Under the pieces are notes generated by a model, which did not search any database, had not been told where the DNA came from, and saw only the letters and a list, made by a program, of their open reading frames with translations. A program made the position numbers and the translations under genes. From Ectocarpus siliculosus (taxonomy: Eukaryota; Sar; Phaeophyceae; Ectocarpales; Ectocarpaceae), in assembly GCA_000310025.1 (NCBI GenBank), contig FN648573.1, forward strand, positions 18,109-67,557: 49,449 nucleotides of DNA. The letters run 5' to 3'. Positions within the stretch are counted from its first letter, which is position 1, and each line of letters opens with the position of its first letter. Below, one piece after another: positions 1 to 15,200 of this stretch.

Positions 1-2700
<2,700 letters not shown>

Positions 2701-3842
2701 GCGCTCGCCCCTCAGAAACGCGTGGGGAATGTTAAGGGGATCGTTGTCGGAGATCGACCTTTGTCGGAGATCAGCCGTTGTCGTCTGAGATAGCACCGGT
2801 TATCGGCCAAGCGCATGCGGGAGTCCTAATATAATATATTTAGATGGCATTTTATTGCCGGAGGGACATTTTGCATGCTTCACCAGTGGGTTTTCGATGG
2901 CACTCCTGTCGATATATAAAGTTTTGATGGATCGGTATCTAGCGCCGTTGACGTCCTTAAAAAGCTGTTGTTCAATACGTGGTATACACATGTGGTTTCT
3001 TTGTTTATCCGCGTTGAACCGGCCCCACATTTTGGGCCATTTTTGTCATCGCCTGGGTTTCCGCTTGAATCGCAGGCGTTTTTCGCAGCTTTTAGAAGGA
3101 AAGGACGTTGGTTGTCTTAGTGGCGCGGCCACTGTTGCCGTTCTTACAAAATGTGTTTTTTTCTCAGCCTTTCTGGGTATGCCGGGGAATGGCTCGGTCA
3201 ACACGCCAAAACCAACATGACGTGTGCTCGGGGCGTACCCCAGTTTCGGGCGGATGCCCGTCCCTAATCGCCGGATTTTGAAACCTCTACACCCCTGATG
3301 GGGATAGGCTTTGTGTGTCCTTTACCCTCTGCGAGGAGACAGTACTGCCTTAGCCACCGTCAAACACGCGTACGATGACAAATCAAGTCTCTGTCCGATG
3401 CGTGACGCAGCTTCAGTCACGTGTTCGTTGCTGTTGCAAGAGCTGCCTCCGTGCCGAAGAGCGTCGTCCACTCTGAAAGACCTCGGTAGGAACACTGGCA
3501 GACACTCGTGCCGTGCACTGCTGTAGTGTCTACGTGCCGACACCAGCATCTGTTCCAACTTTCCAACTCTTTGGGGTTCATCATGCACAACGTCAGTCTC
3601 TCGTTCCAAAAACCCGAATTAAATCAGACACCACAGTTCGTTGTTGTGACGTATGCATATGCATACCACATATCTTGGCCCGGGTACCAAATCAAATACA
3701 CCTCGTTCAACGTACCGCGATATTCTTTCTCGCCGAATATAGGAGACGTGCAACACCCTCCTGGCTGGAATGAATATCAATGACTGGTGGCGTCTCATGG
3801 CTGGACATGAATGTGTTCGGCACACCACACGCCCATGCTTGG
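2701..3842. other. Intergenic region downstream of GAPDH
   Basis: No convincing gene. A short direct repeat (ttgtcggagatc, about 2746-2785) lies just after the stop in the likely 3' UTR. Open frames up to 121 codons exist on both strands but have no recognisable motif and no splice context. Confidence 0.5.
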
Positions 3843-4920
3843 TTCCCAAGCTCTAGCTTGGGTCTCAGTCGATCAAAAGTCTTTTTTTTCCGTCTGTGGA
3901 GTTTTCAGTAGCATAGCGGACCCCTTGCCCGACCGGGTCGAAAAGGCCGATCTCAGCCCACACTGCGAACCTCCGAGAACTACCAGCAGTTCTGGGTAGC
4001 TGAGACGATTTCAAGACCTCTCACAGTCGTTTGAGCATCTATCGCTTGCTGTGGGGCGATAACCAGTTTCTCCGTCGACAAGAAGATCTGCGTTACATCG
4101 TCACATCGGAACGACCAGATTGGTTGACTTGTCGTTGAGGGTCCTCTTTTTATAGATCTTTTTGTATAAGAGTCGTCTTCATTTTTTTCGCCGCCCGCGC
4201 CAACCCTTCTTTTTACAGATCTTTTTATATAGAGTCGTCTTCTTTTTTTCGCCGCCCGCCCCAAGCCTTGCTTGCTTCTCTCGTGTCCCGCGCCAAGCCT
4301 TGCTTGCTGGCTACGCTTCTCTCGAGATGCTGACCGACCTCAGCACACAGCTGGACATTCTGTGTACATACAGCAGGAGCTTTCCCAAGCTCTAGCTTGG
4401 GTCTCAGTCGATCAAAAGTCTTTTTTTTCCGTCTGTGGAGTTTTCAGTAGCATAGCGGACCCCTTGCCCGACCGGGTCGAAAAGGCCGATCTCAGCCCAC
4501 ACTGCGAACCTCCGAGAACTACCAGCAGTTCTGGGTAGCTGAGACGATTTCAAGACCTCTCACAGTCGTTTGAGCATCTATCGCTTGCTGTGGGGCGATA
4601 ACCAGTTTCTCCGTCGACAAGAAGATCTGCGTTACATCGTCACATCGGAACGACCAGATTGGTTGACTTGTCGTTGAGGGTCCTCTTTTTATAGATCTTT
4701 TTGTATAAGAGTCGTCTTCATTTTTTTCGCCGCCCGCGCCAACCCTTCTTTTTACAGATCTTTTTATATAGAGTCGTCTTCTTTTTTTCGCCGCCCGCCC
4801 CAAGCCTTGCTTGCTTCTCTCGTGTCCCGCGCCAAGCCTTGCTTGCTGGCTACGCTTCTCTCGAGATGCTGACCGACCTCAGCACACAGCTGGACATTCT
4901 GTGTACATACAGCAGGAGCT
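3843..4920. repeat. Perfect 539-bp tandem duplication
   Basis: 3843-4381 and 4382-4920 appear identical base for base. Each copy holds internal sub-repeats of about 60 bp (T-run followed by cgccgcccg, and aagccttgcttgc). Identity this high means a very recent duplication or an assembly artefact. The identical 94-codon reading frames inside the copies look spurious. Confidence 0.9.
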
Positions 4921-5049
4921 GCTTTTGTTCTGTTGTTGCAACTTTCTGCATGGATGGCTCTTTTGTGGTGCGAAAATTAGCATTTATTGTTGTTGTTGAT
5001 GTGCGGACGAGAGGACGAGAGTGGTAGGCAAAAGCAGTACGTACCTGCA

Positions 5050-5150
5050 AATCTCCGGCAACTACCAGCAGTTCTGGGTAGCTGAGACGATTTCAAGACC
5101 TCTCACAGTCGTTTGAGCAGCTATCGCTCGCTGTGGGGCGATAACCAGTG
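5050..5150. repeat. Third, partial and diverged copy of the 539-bp unit
   Basis: Bases 5055-5150 match part of the unit at about 3968-4065 (block beginning with the sequence ctaccagcagttctgggtag) with a few differences. The upstream duplication is therefore part of an older repeat field. Confidence 0.75.
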
Positions 5151-6240
5151 ATTTTGTGATTTTCTTCCTTAGTCTATAGTGACCGTTGTACACATGCGGT
5201 GGCTGCTGTTATGCTCGGAAGATGCTGCAAAGGTCATAAGGTTATCGTCTCTGTCGCTTGGGCTGCACGCCGTGCTCGCGTAGGAGATGCGCATTCCTCA
5301 TTTTTTCTCTGTGCCGATATCCATGAAGAAAAGCAACGGCAGCACGGTTGAAGATACAGACAACAGACGGTCCGCCATACCCTTTTTTTTTTTCTTCTCT
5401 TACATGCATGGATGGGTGGTAAAGCATCGCAAGCGTGTTGCTGCCTTACTTACCTTTAGTGTGCTGCGTAGTCGTAATTTGAGCGATAAGGGGTAGATGG
5501 CAGGACAACAATCTTATTTGCGTAGTGAGGTTTGACAACTGGTCGTTCGTGGAACGGTGCGCGTCTATCGCGACGGCAAGCGTATTGAGAAAATAGTTCG
5601 TCCGTGGTGCTTCTCGTCATCATTTTCTATTTCGTTGTCACTTCATACTTCATACCACAAGTGATGAAAGAGAGTCTCCACAGTTAGTTCGGAAACGGCG
5701 ACTATATTTGGTTTGTTGCGTTTGTTGTTGCTGAGCACACATCGGATGTCGTCGTTCGTTACAGCCTGCGGTGGGCCACAGGGACGAGAGTGAGTGTCTT
5801 CGGTTAGGGTCTCGAGAGTTAATTAATGCCTTCTCTACGCTTTCTTCTGTTGATCTACGTAGTAGTAGCACCTGTCTCTCCTTCTCGCCTATTATCGCCG
5901 TTGGGGTCCCAACAACATCGAACGTCAACCGCAATCGTTTTTCTTCTTCTTGCTGAGTAAGAGGCTATTTGTGTAGTACGTACCCGGCTGCTGTATGTGA
6001 GGCGATGGGCGCTGCCTCTTTACTTGAAGCAACGGGGGCATGGCCCCTATAATGTTTGCTGCATGCTGTGCTATGTGACAGCTTCCAGCGGTTCAGAGCG
6101 GCGACGGTGGTTTTCGTATGCTCTCTTTTGCCACCTCCCTGAAGCCTGTCGCGTCTGGCTCACTTGTCTTTGTCGTCCCTTCTTCTTTTTCTTTTTTTTC
6201 TTAACATAGTCTATATTTTATTTTTCCGCTTGCTTTTTGG
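5150..6240. repeat. Diverged duplicate unit of about 1.1 kb, copy A
   Basis: Collinear with 6784-7900. Shared blocks in order: gtgattttcttc, taaggttatcgtctctgt, the block at 5366-5377 ending gtccgcc, cgtagtcgtaatttgagcg, atagttcgtccgtggtgc, caacaacatcgaacgtcaac and gaagcctgtcgcgtctg. No conserved reading frame spans the copies, so this is non-coding repeat of unknown class. Confidence 0.75.
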
Positions 6241-6783
6241 GGTCCGCCGGTCATCCGCCCACCACCCATTAGTTCAGTTTTAAATGTTGTTGTTGTTGTT
6301 GTTGTTGTTGTCTTCGCATTAAAAACCGTTCAGATCTCTCTCTACCCAGTACCTTCATATGTGCGTACTGATCCAACACTTGACGCGGTCGATTCCCGTG
6401 GTCACAGGCTAACTTACCCTAAAGAGGTACGCTAAAACAAACTGGCCCCGAAAGGTCCGCAAGTCAATAAAAATCAACGACAGATATTCTTTGGAACGGG
6501 GTGTTTACTTGCCATCTCTATGCAAGTTTCACAATTAATTTTGAAGCTTTTCTGAAGCTAGTTGAAACAGTAGTGTCATCGTTCGATATCCGTTCGGTGA
6601 GGAATCAATCGCAAATCATGACCCGTCCCCGAGTTGTAGCAGCTTCCGCCTCCTGGGGCCGGCAAGAGTCGGCCTTCACTGCTGTACCTTGTCTGTTTCG
6701 CCATGGGAATGGCCGGTTCAAAGCGAAAGAGGGTCCTGCGTGCTGCGCGCCACCACCTTTTTTTTTTTGCGTTTGTTTGTTGT
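6240..6783. other. Spacer between duplicate units, with a GTT microsatellite
   Basis: Contains a (GTT)n tract at about 6284-6310. Otherwise no gene, RNA or repeat was recognised. Confidence 0.5.
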
Positions 6784-7900
6784 TGTGATTTTCTTCACTG
6801 AGTGACCGTTGTTGTACACAACATGCGGCTGCTGCTGTACACATACTTGCGGTTGCTGCAGTATATGCTCGGAATGTGCTGAAAAGAAAGGTCGTAAGGT
6901 TATCGTCTCTGTTTTTTTGGGCTGCACGCGTTGCTCGCGTAGGCGATGCGCGTCTCCTACTTTTTTCCAGTGTCGTTGTCGGCAGCACAGTCAGTTGAAG
7001 AGACAAACAACAACAGACGGTCCGCCTTGTTTTGTTTTGCTGCATGCATGGTTGGTATGCATCGGCACGCGTGTTGCTTCCTTGCCTTGAGTCTGCTGCG
7101 TAGTCGTAATTTGAGCGATAGGTAAGCTAGATGGCAGCACAATCTTAGATACTACGTAGTGAGGTATGATAACCAACAGCTCGTTCGTGCAGCGGTGCGC
7201 ATCTATGGCGGACGGCAAGCGTATTGCGATAATAGTTCGTCCGTGGTGCTATGTAGTCGTGCTCTTTTTAGTTCTCACTTCCTACAACAAGATAGTAGTC
7301 CACAGCTCGCACACGGCGACTGACTATATTTGTTTGTTGTTGTGCTTGTTTGCTGTTGCTGAGCCGACATCGGATATCGCCGTTCGATACACAACGTGAC
7401 ATCATGTCTGACAGCCTGCGGCGGGCCAGAGGGACGAGAGTGAGTGTCTTCTCGACAGAGTCAATGCCTTCTCTTCTCGAGAGAGTCAATGCCTTCTCTT
7501 CTCGAGAGAGTCAATGCCTTGTCTTCTCTCCGCTCTCGTATTTTTGTCTACCTCTCTTTCTCTCTCTCTCGCCTTTCGCCGGTAGGGTCCCAACAACATC
7601 GAACGTCAACCAACCGCAGTCGTTTCGCTTTTTGCTGAGTAAGAGGCTACCCGTGCATCCGGCTGCTGCATGTGAAGCGATGGGCGTTATGCCAAGCAAT
7701 GGACTTGGGCCCTACCTAATATTTGCTCCATATGTAGTGCTATGTGAGAGTTTCCAGCGGTCCGGAGCGAGCGGCGACGGTGCTTTTCTTCTATGCGCTC
7801 TTTTGCCTCCTCCCTGAAGCCTGTCGCGTCTGACTCGTTTGTTCTCGCTTCTTTCTTTCTTTTGTTTTTCATGCTTTTGTTTTTTGGGGTCCCCCGGTTC
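6784..7900. repeat. Diverged duplicate unit of about 1.1 kb, copy B
   Basis: Partner of 5150-6240 with many substitutions and indels. It additionally has a short tandem amplification of the block gagagagtcaatgccttctc (about 7456-7520), absent from copy A. Non-coding. Confidence 0.75.
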
Positions 7901-7954
7901 CTGTGTGCTCATCGGGCATCTTCTTGGTGTCTACCTTGATTGTTACCCGCTGCA

Positions 7955-8100
7955 AAAATCGAAAGCTTCAGACAGGCAACGCGACGATACTCGTCGAGAT
8001 GCCATACACAATGAATTCATTGCTAATCTGTCTCAGACTCTTTTCTATGATGGAGATGGATTCGTTGTGTCATATTAAGAAGAATAAACATAAAAAAACA
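7955..8100 (+). repeat. Dispersed repeat with an inverted copy near 46155-46262
   Basis: The block from about 8010 (aatgaattcattgctaatct) through gatggattcgttgtgtcata to an A-rich end at 8100 is matched on the opposite strand at 46155-46262. The order of blocks is the same and both end in an A/T-rich tail, which fits a short transposed element. Confidence 0.65.
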
Positions 8101-8214
8101 TCCTGTCGTTACTCTATCGATACCTCACACCCACCGCTACTCACGCCGACGCAGACACAGACAGGCAGACTCAGCTCTTTCGCCTGTGCTGTATCTGTTG
8201 TTCGTGCGTGCTGA

Positions 8215-8390
8215 AAAATGGTACATACAGCAGCAGCTTACTGCAGCAGGAGCTGCTTTTTGCTTGTTTGTACAGCTTTTCCTGCAGGGATGGCTCTTGT
8301 TGTGCGGCAAGTTGCATTGTTTGTTGTTGATGCGGACGAGAGGACGAGAGTGAGTGGTAGGCAAAAGCAGTACGTACCGTCTTAAAGGGA
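8215..8390. repeat. Diverged copy of the 4905-5046 block
   Basis: Shares acatacagcag, caggagctgctttt, gatggctctt, gcggacgagaggacgagagt and ggtaggcaaaagcagtacgt with 4905-5046. Together with copies A and B it shows that 4.9-8.4 kb is a nested repeat region. Confidence 0.7.
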
Positions 8391-9267
8391 CAGACAGAGT
8401 GCCTACCGTGTGTATGTAGACGTTGCATTTCGTGATTCCCGAGGATCGGATGTATGTGTTGTTTTTTTATTGCGTACCCGCGTCCATCCCGACCATTATT
8501 GCGTAGTGTGTCGGCTAATTAAGGTCCTTCCCGTTCGTGGTGTCAGCACACGCGCAACACGCGACTAAAATAAAAATATAAAGCTTGGGACTAGCAACGC
8601 CGACGATATTCGTCGGCTTGCTTTCAACAATTAAAAAAACTACGTCCAGAGGCCCGGCTTCGACTCGAAAGCGACAAACCTTGCTGGCCAGCGTATCAGC
8701 CTCCCCGCGACCCTACACATGACGAAATCAAAGGAAACCGCCTTGTGATCGCAAGTCACCCTCAAAGCATACCAACATCCGCCTCTGTTGTCATTGGCAT
8801 GGCAAAAAACAAATCAAACTAAAAAAGAGTCACGCGCTTGATACGAGCTCTCTACCGTACGACTCCACACGCGACGCCATTGGCCGGGAGTCTCGACAAT
8901 CAAGAACGGCAAGCCATGCGCCCTGCAACGCGCAGCAAGTACGCCCCCCCCTCCCCCCCCCGCCCCCTTCATAAGGTCGGAATGCCCAAAACGTTTTACC
9001 AGAAGATACAAAAAATCTCCTCCCACGAAGCATGAGCAACACCTATCCCGATAACGTCAGGCTCTAGCTCGACCTCTCCGCACATTCTAGAACACCCGTT
9101 TTTCAGAGCAAGAGCCTGGAACACCATCGCTACTGTCCTCCCCCATATATCAGAACTAGAGCCAGGAACACCATCACGATCACACGGCTCAAACATCATG
9201 CTCTAGGGTATAGAGTGTTCAACGTCCTTTCACTGGAGCATCATCACGGTTCTGCACCAGGTTCAGG
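8391..9267. other. Region downstream of the eIF3a stop
   Basis: No gene seen. It holds a near-perfect palindrome (gccgacgatattcgtcggc, 8598-8616) and two copies of a 24-bp block around 9113 and 9161 (ggaacaccatc), probably in the eIF3a 3' UTR. GAPDH and eIF3a converge on the 2.7-9.3 kb region. Confidence 0.45.
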
Positions 9268-12200
9268 TTAAGAAGAGCGTTCAAGGTCCTTCAGGCTGCG
9301 GCCCTGGCCACGAATCGGCCTCTGCCCCATTGGCGGGCGGTCCCCGCCGCCGTCCCGGCTGCCGCCAAACCCTCCCCCGCCGCCATCGCGTCGATCGAAC
9401 CCTCCTCCTCCCCCCCTGCGGTCATCGCGACGATCAAACCCTCCCCCTCCGCCGCCATCACGCCTTTCGTACCCTCCTCCCCCTCCGCCGCCATCACGCC
9501 TTTCGTACCCTCCTCCCCCTCCGCCGCCGCCATCGCGGCGTTCGAACCCGCCTCCGCCGCCGCTGCTCCTGCTACGCCACCCGCCGCCCCCTCCGCTATC
9601 TCTGTCCATGCCGCCACCGCCACCGCCACCGCCACCGCCGCCGCCGCCGCCACCGAACCGGTCACCGCCGTAGCCCCCACCGCCGCCGCTGCTCCTGTCG
9701 CTGAAGCGGCCACTACCACCGCCCCCGCTGCTGGAACCGCCGCCCCCCGCGCGACGCCACCCTCCCTCGAAGTTGCGCTCCCGGCCCATGTCGCCGGCGC
9801 CCGCCTGCCCCCGGTCACCACCGCCCCCGCCACGGGGAGCCTGGAAACGGCCTTCGTTGTTCATCCCGCCACGGCTCGCTCCCCCGCCGCCCCCGCCGTA
9901 CCTGTCATCACCGCCTCCGCCGCCGCCCCCGCGGGGGGCACCGGCGGTGCGCCAGCCTCCCGAGGAGCGGTCGTCGTAACCATTGCTGTCGCGGTAGTCG
10001 TTACCGCCGCCGCCACCCTGCTGGTCCGCTTCCTCGGGGCCGAGGCCGCGGGAGGCACGCTCCTGCTCAACCAATCAGAAGGCGGGTGCGAGGTTTTGGG
10101 TAGGTGAGGTGTGGCACCGGGGGTGTCGGTTACACGAGAGGACGCAGCTACCTATTCAGCTAGCGGCGAGTACAGAGAGGGACAAAGTCCTGGCCGGTTG
10201 ATGAGTTACGACAACAGATCAACCCGAACGGCCGAATTGCGGTGGGAGATTGCAAGAGGTATCTTCCTGTGGTACAGCCAGTGGTCAAGACAGTTCTCGC
10301 AGCACAGGGGTTAGGGGTGAATGCATATCATAGGACAGGGATATTCTAGATACATGCTAATGTCGTGGTTTGTTGTCCCGTTCCATTTTGCTTCTGTACA
10401 TGAGCGTTGCAAGAAGACCTTCATCTGCTATCAACTTGTATACAACAGCGCTTCCGAAATGAAAACGCAAGACCGACAGACCAAGTTCATACTTACGTAC
10501 TCCAGAATCAAACTCTCACCGCGAGCCTTCTGCACAAAACCTAGCTCAATCGCCATCAAAACCAGCAAACCCGATGCAAATTTGCACCACACGTTATCCG
10601 CACATGTCGTGCCAACAAAACAAAATACACCTTACATGAACAATTAAACCGTTGGTAGGAACATAACCGACAACACAAAACTAGAACAAAATTAGCAAGT
10701 ACCTCGCACATGTGTGTTCTGCGCCCACGGAGGCAACGACCAAAATGCACTCCTCATTTTTGGACGAAGCTTTCAATCTTGTTTCAACCATCTTATGTTT
10801 TCCTCGTTTTTGGACGAAGCTTGTAATCTTGTTTCAACCATCTAAACATTTTTCGTGGTACCTCATCGCGCGCTTGCTTCTCCGCCGCCCTGTTAGCCTC
10901 GGCCTTCTCTTGAGCGGCCTGACGTTCAGCCTCCAGAGCTTCCCTGTCACATCACAGCAAGACAACCACATGATGCGAAGACCAACGTGCAAGGTCAAGA
11001 ACGGGTGCCGAGCGCCAACTTCTCCTTCACGAAAGGGTCGGTAAAATCCTTCCTCCCACCCAAAGACCAATCAAATCCGAAATGTGCATACATGTATGCA
11101 GAAGGTCGTTCAAAAACAAATATATCGTTTGGTCTCGCGCCAAAAGTTCTTCGATGGCACCGGTTGAACTGGAGTATGATATATGCCTGCGTCTCGTGTC
11201 TCGTGCATGCCGTGAGTTCATTGGTTGCACCCGTTGGAAAGCATTGTGATAAATAGGTATGTGTCTCGCGTATCGTGCATAGCGGCCGCATGGACAAGCG
11301 GCACGGAACAGCGGCAGGAGGGCATGGCATACAGCAGTGGTCCCTGTGTAATGCCGGTTGCCCGCTAAATGACGGTGAATTCGGCTGGATCGCACCGGCC
11401 CTACACCGGGAGCACTACTGTACTGTACTGTGGTGTAGTGCACTTCTCCTTCACACAAGCGTCGACAGATCCATCCTCGGACCCGACCTTCAATCAAATC
11501 GACGAAAGACGTATCATAGTACTTCGGAAAAAAAAAAAATCAGCGTTTGGTCCCGCGCCAAAGTTTTCTGGTTGCACCGGTTGAACTGCTGCGTTGTGCT
11601 ACATACGTACGTACGCGTCTGGCGTCGGCTGTCTCGCGCATAGCGGCAGGAGGGCACGACAAGTGTACATTAGTTGTACTGCTGTACCTGCGAGAGGATT
11701 CTTCCGCTTCGCGTTCTTGGCGCTCCTCTTCCTCCCTGGCACGCTCGGCCTCTTCCTCGGCCTTGCGCATGCGAGAGAGAGCACGTTGGACCTGCAGCAG
11801 TAGGGTGTGGGGAAGCAGTGCAAGGGCCAAGGGAGAGGACGAAATGAGCACCACAGCAGGAGGAACACGCGCGAACAAATGAGGTAGCAGATGGAGATGA
11901 TGGGTAACGTAGCAGCACAGGCTTTGGCCAACACTGTCAACATCGTAGAGGGATGACCAAGTTGCTGATAGCACATCTAACCCACACCTTCATCCTTGAC
12001 CCCACCGAGTGATGCGTTACCGTCACCTTCCTTCCCTGAACAAGAAAAAAAGGAACATTAACATTTTACCATCACCAACCCAACTGCATGGTGTGGTCAT
12101 CAACATAACCAATCTCACCTTCTTCTGCTTCTGGAAGGCCCTAGCGCGTTCTTCGGCTGCGATGACCTCTGCAGCGTGCTCGGCCTGCCTCGACTCCAGG

Positions 12201-15200
12201 ATGTTGGACTGGAACACTTCGGCGTCTTCGTACATGTTCGACACCGCCTTCTTGGTCCACCATGTCCTTCTCCCACGCCTGGTCGGATAGGGGCGGGGGG
12301 GGGGGGGGGCGTACTCATTTGTTGCTTGCCGTAGTCATTTGACCATTGACCACGCGTCCCTTTCGAGACGGAGCACCGTTCCTACCTCTACTAGAGACAC
12401 CACCAACATTTGGGAGCTCTTTACGTTTCTGCCACAAACTCCATAAAAATTTCTTGCACATCTCATCCCCGTCCTCTAGGGCCTCTTGTGCCCACCATCT
12501 ATCCCCAATTATCGCGATCGTTCTTTCGCTGTTGTCTAATTTACCAAACTTGTCCATGTCACACCCTCTCTGTCTCATTTCCTCCTCGAGATCCTCTCTT
12601 TCCTTCCTGTACAACTCACACTCCCCAACTATGTGGGGATAGGGACGGGGGGGGACGGGTAAGTGTTGCCGCGAGAGGACACGCTGTTAGCAAGAGGGCT
12701 TCGTATCCCGCAGAACTGCTGTACGCTTTCTTTAGGACACAACACCGGTTTCCTGCGATCGCAAGATGCCCCCAACACAAGGCGGTACAAACATGAACGA
12801 TGACGAGGACAAGTTCTCCCCTCGAGGTCTTACTCATACAACAAAGATGCCGGAGACACAAATAGCATGTTAGGGCACAAGGGTGTGTGAGGCATTTCGA
12901 TCGATAGCGAGCCTAAGCTGGGACACCTACATTTATCAGAAACCTATAGCAGGGAAAGGAGCAGCACTCGAGCAGTAAACACAACGCAAGACTGTTGCAA
13001 GTCACAACCGGTTCGGTGGTTGCAGGCGCCGATCCTTCAAACGACTGACTCGACTCGCCTTCTTGTGGCTCTCCAAGTGTGCCTTCCAGCGCTTGTCGTG
13101 CTCCAGCTTGTCGGCAGCGACCTAACGACATATCCACAAGCACCATGAGGGTTTGGGGCAACGGTTACGATGTGATGTAGGGTATCGAGGTGATCGGTTC
13201 ATCTTGTCGGCCGTCATCTTCTGACACCTGCATCAGATCTTTTGGGGGGGGGGCTGCAATGGTTCTGCTGTGGGATACAAGGCGAGTCCAGAGGATCTTC
13301 CATCAACATATCACAATCCTGACATCGCACCGGCAATGATATCTCTCTCGCTCGCCACGAGCAAAGTAAAACCGGCGTTTCAATCGTTGGACAAGCAAGC
13401 CAGATCTCCGAGATCTCCGAGATCTAAAAAGGACATCTCCGACACCGATAAATATCTCTGGTAGACAACACGTCTGCATGTATCTCTCATGCGTGACGAG
13501 CAAGTCAGCCGAGCGTTTCAATCGCTTGACAAGCAAGCGTGATCTCCGAGATCTCCGCACCTGCGCTTCGTACTTCTTGCGGAGCACCGGCAGCTCCTCG
13601 ATACGGAGGGCCCTGGTGATGTAGTCGAGGCGCTTGGCCTGAGACTTGAGGCGAGCGTCCTCGTCCTCCTTCTCCTTCACCACGGAGTCCTTCGTCTTCC
13701 GGATAAGCTCCTGCGTAAGGGATGGCGGTGGGGGCACAGGGGTGGGGATAGGGCTGTTAGCGGTACAATCCGAAAAACGAGGAACCAAGAACGCATGAGA
13801 CAAGAAAGCTCTTGGGATAGCGACAGGGCAACAGGGTTAGGGTTGGGTGAAAGGGGTCGGGTTAGCGGTGTCGCGAAAACGATGATGCCAACACCGCTCA
13901 AAAACAATAGTTTACGACCATTGTTTATCAAAAACCCAAGTCGTGGATTCGAATTGACGATCGAGCCCGCCATACTGGCCCGCAAAATGTTCCCGTCGGT
14001 GCTCTAAAAACAAACACGAACCCGCACGATCAAAACGCACCTCTCTGCCAGACTTGTCGAGCTTCTCGACGTTGTCCGCCTTCTTGCCGAGCCTTACCAG
14101 CATCTCCTTCGTCTGCTGCAGCTCCAACTCGCGCTCGATCTGATTTGGCGGACATTCAACAGAAAAAAGAAAAAAAACGTGTGTCAGAGACTGTTGTAGG
14201 CTAGGCTCAAATCACGTTGCTGATATGCATACGACGAAGTACACTCCTTGTTCTAGAACCCCAAAACGCTAAATTCGCCGTGAAAAAAGACCCAAGCACA
14301 CCCCAAGAACGAGGGGTGAGACAGGATGAAAAGCATCGACGGTGGGATATCGTCACCTCAACATCAGCGCCTGTATTTACAGGCTGGCGCTCGAGGGTAT
14401 GGAATGGCAAATTGTGCGCGTTAGAAGGGAGTACTCCAAGCATGACGAGGAGAAGGGGGGAGGGGGGGGGCAGACTACAGCCAATCCCTCGTCTTTGGAT
14501 GATGGGCTGACCCGTATGATACTGTATTTTTTCGAATCATACAATGTCACATCTACACGGATGTACAACTAAAGCTGAACAAAGATAAAAGGTCTGTATG
14601 GATGGATGATTCGTACCCGTTGGATCTTCTCCTTCTCGCGAAGCTTGGCCTCCCGGGCCAGTCGAGCAGCCTCCTCCGCCTTCCGCTTCAAGTCCTCTTC
14701 TTGACGGACCCTGTCATAGTCATCAAATAGTCGTCGTTCTTGTCGTAAGTTGTTGGTCTTGTTATTGGTAAATAATAATGAGTTATTGGTAAAAATGAGT
14801 GTTTTTATTGTTGCTCGTTGGTGTTCGTGGCTGATAGTTGTAGTGGTTGTTGTTGTTTCATGTTTGTTATGTTGGTGGTTGCACAGACGCAAGCCTTGCA
14901 CTGATGCATGCCAACGACTACAATCGATCCTCCTCCCTGCCCAGCTTACGCACCCCGTCGTCTACCACCAACCATGTTCCCAGTTTCAAAAAAAAGGGTT
15001 CACACGCGGCTAGAGCAACTGTCAAACACCATCGGCATAGATGTAAGCCTTAGAAGTAAAAGAAGGGCATGTGTTCTTGATATGATACAACCAGACCAAG
15101 GAACAAAAAACACCCGCACCATGCCAAGGGCATCCAATCAATGATTGGCGACCCAGACCTTGTAGAAAAACAAACAAACTGGTCACCTGGCCTCTTTCCT

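Noticed and set aside
2800-3220. Overlapping frames of 76 and 121 codons on opposite strands
   Set aside because: No family motif and no start or splice support; left as intergenic.
3980-4803. Two identical 94-codon proteins
   Set aside because: They are identical because they lie in the perfect 539-bp duplication; composition is low-complexity and no homologue is recognised.
9291-9833. Ala-rich 180-codon frame antiphase to the last eIF3a exon
   Set aside because: Frame shadow of the Gly-codon-rich eIF3a exon on the same strand.
13830-13860. Telomere-like ttaggg repeats (also near 23340 and 33725)
   Set aside because: Only two units each and inside introns; chance or minor interstitial sequence.
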